Positions 8,699 to 17,328 of a stretch of 64,000 bases of DNA are shown here, piece by piece. Source of the DNA: Thermoflexus hugenholtzii (GTDB lineage Bacteria > Chloroflexota > Anaerolineae > Thermoflexales > Thermoflexaceae). Below the pieces are notes generated by a model. It had not been told where the DNA came from. It was given only the letters and a program-made list of their open reading frames with translations, and did no database searches. The position numbers and the translations under genes are program-made. Numbering within the stretch: position 1 is the first letter of the stretch; each line of letters starts with the position of its first letter. Where the stretch lies: contig NZ_CP076326.1 of the NCBI RefSeq assembly GCF_018771565.1, positions 1,178,001-1,242,000 on the forward strand. Direction: 5' to 3'.

Positions 8699-9616
8699 GT
8701 GTTCCCCCGTTCCATTGATGAGGTGATCCGGGCCCTGGAGGCCCATCGCTACATCGCCGAGCGCGGGCTGGCCACGGCCATCTTCCTGGCCCTGCGGCTG
8801 AACCGCCCCCTCTTCCTGGAAGGCGAGCCCGGCGTCGGCAAGACGGAAGTCGCCAAGGTCCTGGCCGATCTCCTCGAAACCGAGCTCATCCGCCTCCAGT
8901 GTTACGAGGGGCTCGATGTCCACAGCGCGGTCTACGAATGGGACTACGCCCGCCAGATCCTTCAGATCCGCATGCTGGAGGCCTCCGGGGAACGGGACGA
9001 GGCGCGCATCCGCCAGCAGATCTTCAGCCCGGATTTCCTGATCAAACGCCCTCTCCTCCAGGCCCTGGAGGCGAAGAACGGCCGCCCGCCCGTGCTGCTC
9101 ATCGACGAGCTGGACCGGGCCGACGAGGAATTCGAGGCTTTCCTTCTCGAGCTGCTCTCCGACTGGCAGATCACCATCCCGGAGATCGGGACAGTGCGGG
9201 CGGAGCAGCCGCCGGTGGTGGTGATCACCTCCAACCGCACTCGCGAGATCCACGACGCCCTCAAGCGACGCTGCCTCTATTTCTGGATCGATTACCCCTC
9301 CTTCGAGAAGGAGATCCAGATCGTGCAGGCCCGCATCCCGGAGGCCCCCGAACGCCTGACCCGACAGATCGTGGCCTTCGTGCAGGAGCTCCGACGGCTG
9401 GATCTTTACAAGCTGCCCGGGGTGGCGGAGACGCTGGACTGGACCGCCGCCCTGCTGGCCCTGGATCGGACGGAGCTGGACCCGACGGTGGTCGATGAGA
9501 CCCTCGGGGTGTTGCTGAAGTATCAGGACGACGTGCTCAAGGTGCGCGGAGAGATCGCCCAGGACTTGCTGGCGAAAGCCCTCCTGCGGGCCGAGATGGC
9601 CTCCGGGGGCACCTGA
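8699..9616 (+). CDS. coxD: MoxR/CoxD-type AAA+ ATPase
   Basis: 305 residues from a GTG start with GGAGG nine bases upstream. Walker A is GEPGVGKTE (42-50), Walker B is VLLIDELDRADEE, sensor 1 is VVITSNRTRE, and the arginine-finger region is HDALKRRCLYFW. CoxD is a MoxR-family chaperone-like ATPase that helps insert the Cu/S ligand into the active site of form I CO dehydrogenase. What it matures on a form II enzyme is unclear. The next gene encodes its usual VWA partner. Confidence 0.9.
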   Translation: MFPRSIDEVIRALEAHRYIAERGLATAIFLALRLNRPLFLEGEPGVGKTEVAKVLADLLETELIRLQCYEGLDVHSAVYEWDYARQILQIRMLEASGERDEARIRQQIFSPDFLIKRPLLQALEAKNGRPPVLLIDELDRADEEFEAFLLELLSDWQITIPEIGTVRAEQPPVVVITSNRTREIHDALKRRCLYFWIDYPSFEKEIQIVQARIPEAPERLTRQIVAFVQELRRLDLYKLPGVAETLDWTAALLALDRTELDPTVVDETLGVLLKYQDDVLKVRGEIAQDLLAKALLRAEMASGGT

Positions 9617-9652
9617 TCCCCAGGAATCGGCCTCGCCCGGGGAGAGAAGGGA

Positions 9653-10870
9653 ATGGGGGGCTACCTGCTGCATCACATCGTTCGATTCGGGCGCACCCTG
9701 CGGGCGGCCGGGGTGCCCATCACCCCCGGCCAGATCGTGGCCTTCATCCGCGCCCTGGAGTGGCTCCCCCTGGAGGACCGGGAGCTTTTCTACCATGCCG
9801 CCCGCTGCACCCTGGTCTGCCGCCGGGAGGACCTGGAGACCTTCGACCGGGTGTTCGAGTGGTTCTGGCGCAATCCCCTCATGGGAGGTCAGCTCCCGCC
9901 CGGCCTCCTCTCCACGGCCCCCGGGCCGATCCGCCGGCAGGAGAACCGACCCCGCCCCGCGGAGGTGGGCCATCCCCCGGCCCCCGAGCCGCGATCGGAG
10001 AACCCCGAGGCCCCGCCGGTGATCCTCGCGGATCGGGCGATGACCTACAGCCCCATCGAGATCCTGCGCCGCAAACCGTTCGAACGCTTCTCCGAGGAGG
10101 AGATCCAGCGGGTCCGCCGCCTCATGGCCCGCCTGCGCTGGCAGATCTCCGAACGGGAGACGCGCCGGCTGCGCCCGGGCCCCCGCGGAGAGCACCTGGA
10201 TCTACGGCGAACGCTGCGCCGGAGCATGCGCCACTACGGGGAATGGGTGCGCCTGCTCTGGCGCACCCACAAGCGCAAGCCCCGGCCGCTGGTGGTGCTG
10301 TGCGACATCAGCGGCTCTATGGAGCGCTACGCCCGCATGCTCCTCCACTTCCTGCACGCCCTCAGCCACACCCGGCGCCACGTGGAGACCTTCGTCTTCG
10401 GCACCCGCCTCACCCGCATCACCCGCTGCCTGCGCCACCGGGACCTGGACGAAGCCCTCCGCGAGGTCAGCCACACGGTGGTGGATTGGTCCGGAGGGAC
10501 CCGCATCGGCGAGTGCCTGCACGTTTTCAACCGCGACTGGGGCCGGCGGGTGCTGGGCCGCGGAGCGGTGGTGATGATCATCAGCGATGGCTGGGACCGC
10601 GGGGACGTGGAGCTCCTAAGGCAGGAGATGGAAAGGCTTCAGAAATCGTGCTATCGTTTGATCTGGCTGAACCCCCTGCTCGGGATCCCGGGGTATCAGC
10701 CCCTGACCCGGGGGATGCAGGCCGCCCTGCCCTACATCGACGATTTCCTGCCGGTGCACAACCTGGCCAGCCTGGAGCAGCTGGCCGCCCATCTGGAACG
10801 GCTCCCCGCCCGTCGCTCCGCCCGCCGCTCCGGGCTGGCCCGGCCTGTCCCCTCCGGGGGGCCGGAGTGA
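9653..10870 (+). CDS. coxE: CoxE-like VWA domain protein
   Basis: 405 residues. The N-terminal half is helical (RFGRTLRAAGVPITPGQ at about 12-28, typical of CoxE). The C-terminal von Willebrand A domain begins VVLCDISGSMERY, supplying the D-x-S-x-S metal-dependent adhesion motif. Further MIDAS residues are in DWSGGTRIGE and ISDGWDRGD. CoxE works with the MoxR ATPase encoded just upstream in maturing CO dehydrogenase. A charged, Pro-rich linker of about 40 residues separates the two halves. Confidence 0.9.
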   Translation: MGGYLLHHIVRFGRTLRAAGVPITPGQIVAFIRALEWLPLEDRELFYHAARCTLVCRREDLETFDRVFEWFWRNPLMGGQLPPGLLSTAPGPIRRQENRPRPAEVGHPPAPEPRSENPEAPPVILADRAMTYSPIEILRRKPFERFSEEEIQRVRRLMARLRWQISERETRRLRPGPRGEHLDLRRTLRRSMRHYGEWVRLLWRTHKRKPRPLVVLCDISGSMERYARMLLHFLHALSHTRRHVETFVFGTRLTRITRCLRHRDLDEALREVSHTVVDWSGGTRIGECLHVFNRDWGRRVLGRGAVVMIISDGWDRGDVELLRQEMERLQKSCYRLIWLNPLLGIPGYQPLTRGMQAALPYIDDFLPVHNLASLEQLAAHLERLPARRSARRSGLARPVPSGGPE

Positions 10871-10897
10871 CCGACGATGGGAACCGGGGAGGCGACG

Positions 10898-11464
10898 ATG
10901 GCCATCCCACGAGAAGCCGAGCGCCTGTGGACTGCGGAAGACCTCCTGGCCCTGGGAGAGGAAGCGCGCTACGAACTCATCGAGGGGAGGCTCGTCCCCA
11001 TGAGCCCCACCGGGTTCCTGCATGGCGATGTGGCGCTTGCCCTGGCCGCAGCCCTGCGGGCTTTCGTCCATCCCCGACGACTGGGACGAATTGTGGTCGG
11101 CGAGGTGGGGTTTGTGCTGCGGCGGAATCCGGACACGGTGCGGGCGGCGGACATCGCCTTCGTACGGAGGGAACGTCTGCCTGCGGGGGATCTGCCCCGC
11201 GGCTTCTTCGAAGGCGCGCCGGATTTGGTGGTGGAGATCCTCTCGCCATCGGACCGATATACGGACATTCTACGGAAGGTCAGCGAGTGGCTGGAGGCAG
11301 GGGCGGCGATGGTGTGGGTGGTGGATCCAGAGCATCACGGAGTGATGGTTTTCCGCCCGGATGGGACATTGCGCCTGTTAGGGGAGTCAGATTCGCTGGA
11401 GGGGGAGGAAGTGCTCCCCGGGTTCCGTTATCCGGTTGGGGAGCTGTTCTCTCCGCTCACCTGA
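10898..11464 (+). CDS. Uma2 family protein (PD-(D/E)XK nuclease fold), copy 1
   Basis: 188 residues. The family signature is present: RYELIEGRLVPMSPTG at the start, PDTVRAADIAFV in the middle, and APDLVVEILSPSDR, which carries the D and E-x-L/K-like nuclease core. DUF820/Uma2 proteins are putative endonuclease-fold proteins expanded in Cyanobacteria and Chloroflexota; their role is unknown. The ATG at 10898 has GGGGAGG six bases before it. An 86-bp stretch (10928-11013) is identical to the next gene. It interrupts the cox maturation genes. Confidence 0.85.
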   Translation: MAIPREAERLWTAEDLLALGEEARYELIEGRLVPMSPTGFLHGDVALALAAALRAFVHPRRLGRIVVGEVGFVLRRNPDTVRAADIAFVRRERLPAGDLPRGFFEGAPDLVVEILSPSDRYTDILRKVSEWLEAGAAMVWVVDPEHHGVMVFRPDGTLRLLGESDSLEGEEVLPGFRYPVGELFSPLT

Positions 11465-11481
11465 AGCAAGAGGAGGGGCTG

Positions 11482-12051
11482 ATGGCAATGCCGGTGAAGG
11501 CTCCGGAACGCCTCTGGACTGCGGAAGACCTCCTGGCCCTGGGAGAGGAAGCGCGCTACGAACTCATCGAGGGGAGGCTCGTCCCCATGAGCCCCACCGG
11601 ACTCAGCCACGGATACACGGAGGCCCGGATCGTCGCGCTGCTGTGGTCGTATCTGCGAGAGCACCCCATCGGGATTCTGGTGACTGGCGAGGTGGGGTTC
11701 GTGCTGCGGCGGGATCCGGACACGGTGCAGGCAGCGGACATCGCCTTCATCCGCGCCGACCGCCTGCCCCCGGAAGGCCTCCCCTTCGGCTTCTTCGAAG
11801 GTGCCCCCGACCTGGCGGTGGAGATCCTCTCCCCCTTCGACCGCTACCCCGACCTCCTCCGCAAGGTCAGCCAGTGGCTGGAGGCCGGCACCCGCCTGGT
11901 CTGGGTCGTCGACCCCGCCCGCCGTACCGTCACCGCCTTCCAGTTCGACGGCACCCTCCGCCTCCTCGACGAGTCCGCCGAGCTGGACGGCGGCGACGTC
12001 CTCCCCGGCTTCCGCCATCCGGTGCGGGACCTGTTCGAGGGCGAGCTTTGA
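11482..12051 (+). CDS. Uma2 family protein, copy 2
   Basis: 189 residues, a tandem paralog of the preceding gene. Nucleotides 11515-11600 are identical to 10928-11013, while the remainder is clearly diverged, suggesting gene conversion or selection on the N-terminal segment. Core motifs PDTVQAADIAFI and APDLAVEILSPFDR are present, with Phe in place of Ser after ILSP. AGGAGGGG precedes the ATG. It ends 26 nt before the XdhC-type gene, so it is probably transcribed with the cox genes although it has no known role in them. Confidence 0.85.
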   Translation: MAMPVKAPERLWTAEDLLALGEEARYELIEGRLVPMSPTGLSHGYTEARIVALLWSYLREHPIGILVTGEVGFVLRRDPDTVQAADIAFIRADRLPPEGLPFGFFEGAPDLAVEILSPFDRYPDLLRKVSQWLEAGTRLVWVVDPARRTVTAFQFDGTLRLLDESAELDGGDVLPGFRHPVRDLFEGEL

Positions 12052-12077
12052 GCAAAACCCCCCGCTGGAGGTTTTCC

Positions 12078-12389
12078 ATGCAAGAGGTGCTGGAGGCGAT
12101 TGAGCGCTGGAAAGCGCGAGGGGAGCAGGTCGCCCTGGCGACGGTGGTGAAGGTCATCGGCTCCGCCCCGCGGGACGTGGGGGCCAAGATGGTGGTCTCC
12201 TCCGGCGGGGAGATGGCCGGTTCCGTGAGCGGCGGCTGCGTGGAAGGCGCCGTCTTCGAGATCGCCCAGGAGGTGCTCCGCACCGGCCGCCCTCGCCTGG
12301 TCCGCTTCGGGATCAGCGACGAAATGGCCTGGGACGTGGGCCTGGCCTGTGGGGGCACCATCGAGGTCTTCATCGAGCCCCTCCCGTGA
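12078..12389 (+). CDS. coxF: XdhC/CoxI N-terminal domain protein (CoxF-like)
   Basis: 103 residues covering only the XdhC_CoxI domain: ALATVVKVIGSAPRDVGAKM, then GSVSGGCVEGAVFE, then the C-terminal DVGLACGGTIEVFIE with a Cys in the CGG motif. XdhC-family proteins bind molybdenum cofactor and help sulfurate it and insert it into molybdenum hydroxylases. Here the domain is encoded separately from the Rossmann domain, which is the next gene, 19 nt downstream. TGGAGG precedes the start. Confidence 0.9.
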   Translation: MQEVLEAIERWKARGEQVALATVVKVIGSAPRDVGAKMVVSSGGEMAGSVSGGCVEGAVFEIAQEVLRTGRPRLVRFGISDEMAWDVGLACGGTIEVFIEPLP

Positions 12390-12408
12390 ACGCAAAGGGA
12401 GCGAGGCC

Positions 12409-13173
12409 ATGGACTGGTTCGAGCGGGTGCGGGAGGCGATCCGCCGGGAGGAGCCCATCGCGGTGGCCACAGTGATCCGGGGTCCGGAGGCCTGGCTGGG
12501 CGCCAAATGGATCGTGGAGGCCGCCGGGGACGGCCTGACGGCCGGGCATCCGGAGCTGGACGCCCGGGTTCAGGAGATCGCGCGGCGCTATCTGGCCCTC
12601 GGCCACTCCGGAGCCGTCAGCCTGCCCACCTCCGAGGGCGAGGTCGAGATCTACATTGAGTCCTATGTGCCCCCGCCCCTCCTCCTCATCGTAGGGGGCA
12701 CCCACATCGGCATCGCCCTGACCGCCATCGCCAAGATCCTGGGCTGGCGGGTCTACCTGATCGATCCCCGTCGGACCTTCGCCACCCCGGAGCGCTTCCC
12801 CCATGTGGATCGGATGATCCACGCCTGGCCGGACGAGGTGCTCCCCGACCTGATCACCCCCCACACCGCCGTGGCCATCCTCACCCATGATCCCAAGCTG
12901 GATGATCCGGCGGTGATCGCCGCCCTGCAGAGCCCCGCCTTCTATGTGGGGGCCCTGGGCAGCCGCAAGACCAACGCCCGCCGGCTGGAGCGCCTCCGCC
13001 GCAAAGGGCTGGACGAGGCCACCCTGGCCCGGCTCCACGCCCCCATCGGGCTGGACATCGGGGCCCGAACCCCGGAGGAGATCGCCCTGAGCATCATGGC
13101 GGAGATCATCGCCGAGCGGAACCGGCGGATCCCCCGTGTCCGCGCCCCGCAAGCCCAGGAGGCTCCCGCATGA
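12409..13173 (+). CDS. XdhC family protein with C-terminal Rossmann domain
   Basis: 254 residues. The C-terminal half is the XdhC_C Rossmann domain: LLLIVGGTHIGIAL (near residue 100), YLIDPRRTFATPERFP, AVAILTHDPKLDDPA and YVGALGSRKTNARR. The N-terminal half resembles a degraded XdhC_CoxI domain that lacks the SGGCVEG motif. That motif is supplied by the adjacent 103-residue protein, so the two probably form one functional Moco chaperone. The start at 12409 lies after a GGGAGCGAGG. Its stop overlaps the next start by 4 nt (ATGA). Confidence 0.88.
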   Translation: MDWFERVREAIRREEPIAVATVIRGPEAWLGAKWIVEAAGDGLTAGHPELDARVQEIARRYLALGHSGAVSLPTSEGEVEIYIESYVPPPLLLIVGGTHIGIALTAIAKILGWRVYLIDPRRTFATPERFPHVDRMIHAWPDEVLPDLITPHTAVAILTHDPKLDDPAVIAALQSPAFYVGALGSRKTNARRLERLRRKGLDEATLARLHAPIGLDIGARTPEEIALSIMAEIIAERNRRIPRVRAPQAQEAPA

Positions 13174-14189
13174 AGTTCGGCCCGGTCCCCATCGAAGAGG
13201 CGATCGGGCGCATCCTGGCCCACAACATCGCCGATGCCCAGGGGAACCGCATCTTCCGCAAAGGTCGGCGCCTGACGCCGGAGGACGTCGCCCGCCTCCG
13301 AGCGGAGGGGTATCAGGAGGTCGTGGTCGCGGAGCCGGAGCCTAGCGACGTCGGGGAGGAGGAAGCGGCCCGCCGCATCGCCCGGGCCTGCGAGGGGCCC
13401 GGCCTGCGCCCGATGCCGGCCGCAGGAGGACGGGTGAACTTCCTTGCGGATGGAGCAGGGGTGTTCCTCGTCGAGCCCGACCGGCTGGCCCAGCTGAACC
13501 GTCTCCCCGGGGTCACGCTGGCGACCCTGACGCGAGGGAGCGTGGTGCGGGCCCGCCAGATCGTCGCCAGCCTCAAGATCATCCCCTTCGCCCTGCCGGA
13601 GGCGATCGTGGCCCAGGCGGAGGCGCTGCTTCAGGACAACAGCCCGCTCATGGGCGTCTACCCCTTCCAGCCTCGCCGCGTCGCCCTGATCCTCTCCGGC
13701 CACCCCGCTGTCTGGCCCCGGCTGATCGCCGATTTCGAAGCGCCCCTCCGGGAACGGGTGGACGCATGCGGCGGGATATGGCTCGGGACCCAGACCGTGC
13801 GACATGAGGAAGCCGAGCTGGCCCGGGCCATGGAAGCGGCCCTCCGGCAAGGGGCGGATTTCCTGATCCTGGCCGGGGAGACGGCGATCATGGACGAGGA
13901 AGACATCGCCCCCCGGGCGATCCGGCGGATCGGCGGGACCGTGGAGGCTTTCGGGGCCCCCGTCGATCCGGGGAACCTCCTCCTCATCGCCTATCGGGGG
14001 GAGGTCCCGATCCTGGGGGCACCGGGCTGCGCCCGGAGCCGGCACCGGAACGTAGTGGACTGGGTGATCCCGCGTCTGATGGCCGGCCTGCGGCTCACCC
14101 GTGAGGAGATCGCCACGATGGGGCACGGCGGGCTCCTCGAAGATGTAGAGGAGCGCCCGGCCCCTCGCCTCCTCGGAACCTCTTCCTGA
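13170..14189 (+). CDS. Molybdopterin-binding (MoeA/MoaB-like) protein
   Basis: 339 residues. The N-terminus (VPIEEAIGRILAHNI) and the C-terminal MoCF domain pattern (ALILSG, DFLILAGETAIMDEEDIAP, GTVEAFGAPVDPGNLLLIAY, ILGAPGCARS) match molybdopterin-binding proteins found beside molybdenum hydroxylases. The standard MoeA domain II is missing, so it is not a full molybdotransferase. It may bind or deliver cofactor to the cox enzyme. Start codon overlaps the preceding stop (ATGA), indicating translational coupling. Confidence 0.85.
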   Translation: MKFGPVPIEEAIGRILAHNIADAQGNRIFRKGRRLTPEDVARLRAEGYQEVVVAEPEPSDVGEEEAARRIARACEGPGLRPMPAAGGRVNFLADGAGVFLVEPDRLAQLNRLPGVTLATLTRGSVVRARQIVASLKIIPFALPEAIVAQAEALLQDNSPLMGVYPFQPRRVALILSGHPAVWPRLIADFEAPLRERVDACGGIWLGTQTVRHEEAELARAMEAALRQGADFLILAGETAIMDEEDIAPRAIRRIGGTVEAFGAPVDPGNLLLIAYRGEVPILGAPGCARSRHRNVVDWVIPRLMAGLRLTREEIATMGHGGLLEDVEERPAPRLLGTSS

Positions 14190-14277
14190 AGCGAAGTTGT
14201 TCCCCCTGGAAGATGCCGCTGAAGCCCGGGGAAGCCGGTAAAATCCATCCGGAACCCTTCTTCAGGGGCACTGACGC

Positions 14278-15468
14278 GTGCGCATCCCGCGCCTCGTGCT
14301 GATCCTGATCAGCCTGGCGGCGCTGATCTACATCAGCGAACGGCTCTGGCAGCTGTTCCGCCTGTTCGCCGACCTGGCCCGCATGCTGGCCCTGGCGGGG
14401 CTGCTGGCCTACATCCTGCACCCGGTGGTCGCCTGGATGGATCGCGGGCTGTTCCCGGAAGCGTGGCTGGAGCGCCTGATTCAGCGGGGGGCGCCCCCCG
14501 CGCTGCGCCGCCTCGCCCGCCTCCGCGTCCCCTACGCCCTGGGCGCCACGCTGATCTACACTGGCCTGCTGGGCTTGCTCCTGCTGGCCCTCCTGCTGGG
14601 GTTGCCCCTCCTGATCCGCCAGGCCCTGGATCTGGCGGCCCTCCTCCCCCAACGGCTTCAGCACCTGCCCGAGGAGATGGTCCGGGTGCAACGGGAGCTG
14701 GCCATGCGATTGAACATCCCGCCCGAAGCCCTGGCCCTCCTCCCCTCCCGGGAGGCCTGGCAGGATCTGGCGCGCCAGGGGGCCGGGTGGCTCTTCCCGG
14801 TCCTGGTGGAGACGGCTCGACAGGTCGGCGGGGGCGTGGTGGAGTTCCTGCTGATCCTGGCCCTGAGCTACTACACGATGCTGGACTGGCGCAACATCTC
14901 CCAACAGGTCCTTTCCTTGATCCCACGCCACTACCACGATGAGATCCACACGACGGCACGGATCCTGGATCGCACCTTCGGAGGGTTCTTGCGAGGTCAG
15001 CTCCTGATCGCACTCCTCAACGGGCTGGTCACCCTCCTGGTGATGCTGGCCTTCGAGGCGCCCTTCGCCGGGCTCATCACGCTGCTCTCCGCCCTCATCA
15101 TCCTGATCCCCATCATCGGGGCGCCCATCGCCCTGTGGGGCCCGCCCCTCACGCTCTGGCTTCAGGGCGCGTGGACGGCAGGGCTCTGGATGTGGCTGAT
15201 CCTGCTCGTCTACCAGCAGGTCCTTTTTCACTTCCTGGTCCCCCGGATGCTGGGGGAAGCCACCGGCCTGCCGCCCCTGCTCACCCTGATCGCCGTCCTG
15301 ATCGGAGTGCGTCTGTTCGGGTTCTGGGGGTTCGTCTTCGCCATCCCCATCGCCGGGGCCGGCTACAGCCTGGCCTTCCTGCTGCTGCGACCCCGTGAGG
15401 ACGCGATCAGGGCGAGGGAGCGATCAGCGGGATCACCGTCCACTGATCCCATCGAAGATCGTAAATGA
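14278..15468 (+). CDS. AI-2E family transporter (PerM/YdiK-like permease)
   Basis: 396 residues from a GTG start. Hydrophobic segments occur near residues 5-20, 37-50, 85-120, 190-210, 240-265, 270-300, 305-325 and 335-365. Family signatures include FGGFLRGQLLIALLNGL and the final segment FGFWGFVFAIPIAGAGYS. The family exports varied small molecules or ions; some act as Na+/H+ antiporters, so AI-2 export should not be assumed. The 3' end overlaps an oppositely oriented small gene by 62 nt. Confidence 0.88.
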   Translation: MRIPRLVLILISLAALIYISERLWQLFRLFADLARMLALAGLLAYILHPVVAWMDRGLFPEAWLERLIQRGAPPALRRLARLRVPYALGATLIYTGLLGLLLLALLLGLPLLIRQALDLAALLPQRLQHLPEEMVRVQRELAMRLNIPPEALALLPSREAWQDLARQGAGWLFPVLVETARQVGGGVVEFLLILALSYYTMLDWRNISQQVLSLIPRHYHDEIHTTARILDRTFGGFLRGQLLIALLNGLVTLLVMLAFEAPFAGLITLLSALIILIPIIGAPIALWGPPLTLWLQGAWTAGLWMWLILLVYQQVLFHFLVPRMLGEATGLPPLLTLIAVLIGVRLFGFWGFVFAIPIAGAGYSLAFLLLRPREDAIRARERSAGSPSTDPIEDRK

Positions 15469-15631
15469 GATCGAAGATCATGCCATCCTCGGTGCGCACG
15501 CGAAAGCCGATGGCCTCGGGGGTCCGCCACCGCTGCAGGATCCGGGCGACCCGTTTTTCCGCCCCCTCCCATTCAAAGGCCTCCGGGCGCTCCGGATAGG
15601 TTGAGCCGGCATAGCACCGCACGCGAGCCAT
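15407..15631 (-). CDS. Small conserved-type hypothetical protein, 74 aa
   Basis: The ATG at 15631 opens MARVRCYAGSTYPERPEAF. The protein is a compact mixed alpha/beta sequence (FRVRTEDGMIFDLIYDLRWDQW) typical of small beta-barrel-like hypotheticals in Chloroflexota; no function is known. A further in-frame ATG lies at 15643 but adds only four residues. The 3' end runs 62 nt antisense into the permease gene, so either convergent transcription overlaps or this frame is partly a shadow. Confidence 0.55.
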   Translation of the reverse strand: MARVRCYAGSTYPERPEAFEWEGAEKRVARILQRWRTPEAIGFRVRTEDGMIFDLIYDLRWDQWTVIPLIAPSP

Positions 15632-15769
15632 TTTACACCTCACCGAATATCCAGGGGATCCTCTGGGAGATCTCGCCCCCCATCCCAGCCCGCGTTTTAA
15701 GGGTCTTGACCGCTGTCAAAGATCATGCTACGATGCGCTTGGATCTGCAGCTCTGCCTGGAGAGTAATT

Positions 15770-16012
15770 GTGGAGCGAGTTCCGATCTCGAAACTTCGAG
15801 CCCGCTTTCTGGATTTCCTGGAGCGCGTGAAACGCACCGGAGAGCCGATCCTGGTGACGCGCCATGGGGAACCCCTCGCTCAGATCTTACCACCTCCCAT
15901 CTCTGAGCGGCCCACCTCATGGTTAGGCGCTCTCCAAGGAACCGGAAAGATCGTTGGCGATATTCTAAGCCCTGCCACAAACGAACAAGAGTGGGAAGTC
16001 CTCCAGAAATGA
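15770..16012 (+). CDS. Phd/YefM-type antitoxin
   Basis: 80 residues from a GTG start with TGGAGAG six bases upstream. VERVPISKLRARFLDFLERV followed by TGEPILVTRHGEPLAQILP is the Phd/YefM fold: an N-terminal DNA-binding part and a C-terminal toxin-binding tail. It would repress its own promoter and neutralise the PIN toxin encoded directly after it. Its stop overlaps the toxin start by 4 nt (ATGA), the classical arrangement. Confidence 0.85.
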   Translation: MERVPISKLRARFLDFLERVKRTGEPILVTRHGEPLAQILPPPISERPTSWLGALQGTGKIVGDILSPATNEQEWEVLQK

Positions 16013-16404
16013 AACTGTTACTGGACACGCATATTTTCCTTTGGAGCCTTCTGGAGCCCGGACGTTTGACCTCCGCTGTGGCCCGCGTGCTCCAAGATCC
16101 TACAAATGAGCTGTGGTTATCTCCAATCATGGTCTGGGAGGTTTTGATTCTCGCGGAAAAAGGTCGTGTGGTCCTTCAGCCAGAGCCCTTGACGTGGATC
16201 AGACAGGCGCTCAGCATCGTGCCTTTTCGAGAAGCCCCTCTCACTGGGGAAGTGGCCATTCAGAGCCGCCGTGTGAATCTCTCCCACCAGGACCCAGTGG
16301 ATCGATTCCTGGTAGCCACAGCGCTCGTTTATGATCTAATCCTGGTGACAGCTGATGAACGAATTCTGAACACACGCCCGGTGCGTGTTTTACCCAATCG
16401 CTAA
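16009..16404 (+). CDS. PIN-domain toxin (VapC-like ribonuclease)
   Basis: 131 residues. The PIN acidic residues are intact: D6 (LLLDTHIFLW), E44 (VWEV), D95/D98 (HQDPVDRF) and D117 (TADERI). PIN toxins cleave RNA, often tRNA or rRNA, when released from the antitoxin. The fold subtype (DTHxxLW) matches PIN proteins paired with Phd-type antitoxins. The start is coupled to the antitoxin stop. Nothing suggests inactivation, unlike the second toxin locus at 29640-30120. Confidence 0.88.
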   Translation: MKLLLDTHIFLWSLLEPGRLTSAVARVLQDPTNELWLSPIMVWEVLILAEKGRVVLQPEPLTWIRQALSIVPFREAPLTGEVAIQSRRVNLSHQDPVDRFLVATALVYDLILVTADERILNTRPVRVLPNR

Positions 16405-16421
16405 ATGCGGAGAGCATCCTC

Positions 16422-17306
16422 ATGAAATCCTTTGGCGGGCTTATGGTTGTCAGCATTGCCGGATTGCTTCTGGCTTGCCAGGCCGGGGGGACGCCGAGCC
16501 CGACGCCCACGCCGGCTCCGCCGCTGCAAGCGCCGACGGCCACGCCCACCGCGATGCTCACCCCCACCTCCGCCCCGCCGCTCCGGCCCCTCGCGGTGGT
16601 GCGGGTTCAACCGACCGATCGGCTTCACGCGCGCGCCGGACCGGGTCCGGATCAGCCGATCCTGGCCGAGCTGCCCCCGGACGCGACCGGGCTGCTGCCC
16701 ACGGGACGGGAGCAGACCGTTCAGGGCGCCCGCTGGGTGGAGGTCCGGCTGCCGGACGGGCGGATCGGATGGGTGAACGCGTCTTTCTTGACGGAGGAAG
16801 TTTCCCCCCAGGCCTTCTGTGCCGATCCGCAGGTCCAGGCGCTGATCGACCGCCTGGAGGCCGCGATCCGAGGGCGGGACGGTCAGGCGCTTGCCGCGCT
16901 GATCAGCCCGGTCCACGGCTTGCAGCTCCACGTCAATCGCCTCAGCGACGCGGTTCGGATCCGGCCGGAGCAGGCGGTCACCCTGTTCACAGACGAGACG
17001 CCGGTGCGCTGGGGTGTTCACCCGGCCAGCGCCATGGAGATCGTCGGCCCCTTCCGCCAGGCCGTGCTGCCGGATTTGCTGGATGTGATCGATCGCCCCC
17101 ATGAGCGGCACTGCGGCCTGCTGGTGCCGCCGGTGACCTATCAGCCCGCGTGGCCGGAGGCCTACCGGGCCTTCAACTTCTACAGCCTGCACCGGCCGGG
17201 GACACCGGGCAATGAGCTGGACTGGCGGACCTGGGTGGTGGGGATCGCGTATGTGGACGGCCAGCCTTACGTGGCGGTGCTGATGCAGTTCTTCTGGGAG
17301 CCGTGA
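16422..17306 (+). CDS. Lipoprotein with SH3b domain
   Basis: 294 residues. A signal peptide ends in a lipobox, LLAC (Cys19), followed by a Thr/Pro-rich linker to about residue 55. An SH3-like domain follows (LHARAGPGPDQPILAELP through GRIGWVNASFL), common in cell-wall-associated proteins. The C-terminal 165 residues form a separate domain (VNRLSDAVRIRPEQAVTLF to YVAVLMQFFWEP) that I cannot name. It is likely outer-face anchored and may bind peptidoglycan or protein. It lies 17 nt after the PIN toxin, probably by chance. Confidence 0.82.
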   Translation: MKSFGGLMVVSIAGLLLACQAGGTPSPTPTPAPPLQAPTATPTAMLTPTSAPPLRPLAVVRVQPTDRLHARAGPGPDQPILAELPPDATGLLPTGREQTVQGARWVEVRLPDGRIGWVNASFLTEEVSPQAFCADPQVQALIDRLEAAIRGRDGQALAALISPVHGLQLHVNRLSDAVRIRPEQAVTLFTDETPVRWGVHPASAMEIVGPFRQAVLPDLLDVIDRPHERHCGLLVPPVTYQPAWPEAYRAFNFYSLHRPGTPGNELDWRTWVVGIAYVDGQPYVAVLMQFFWEP

Positions 17307-17328
17307 AAGGATCTCCCACCTTCTTCCC

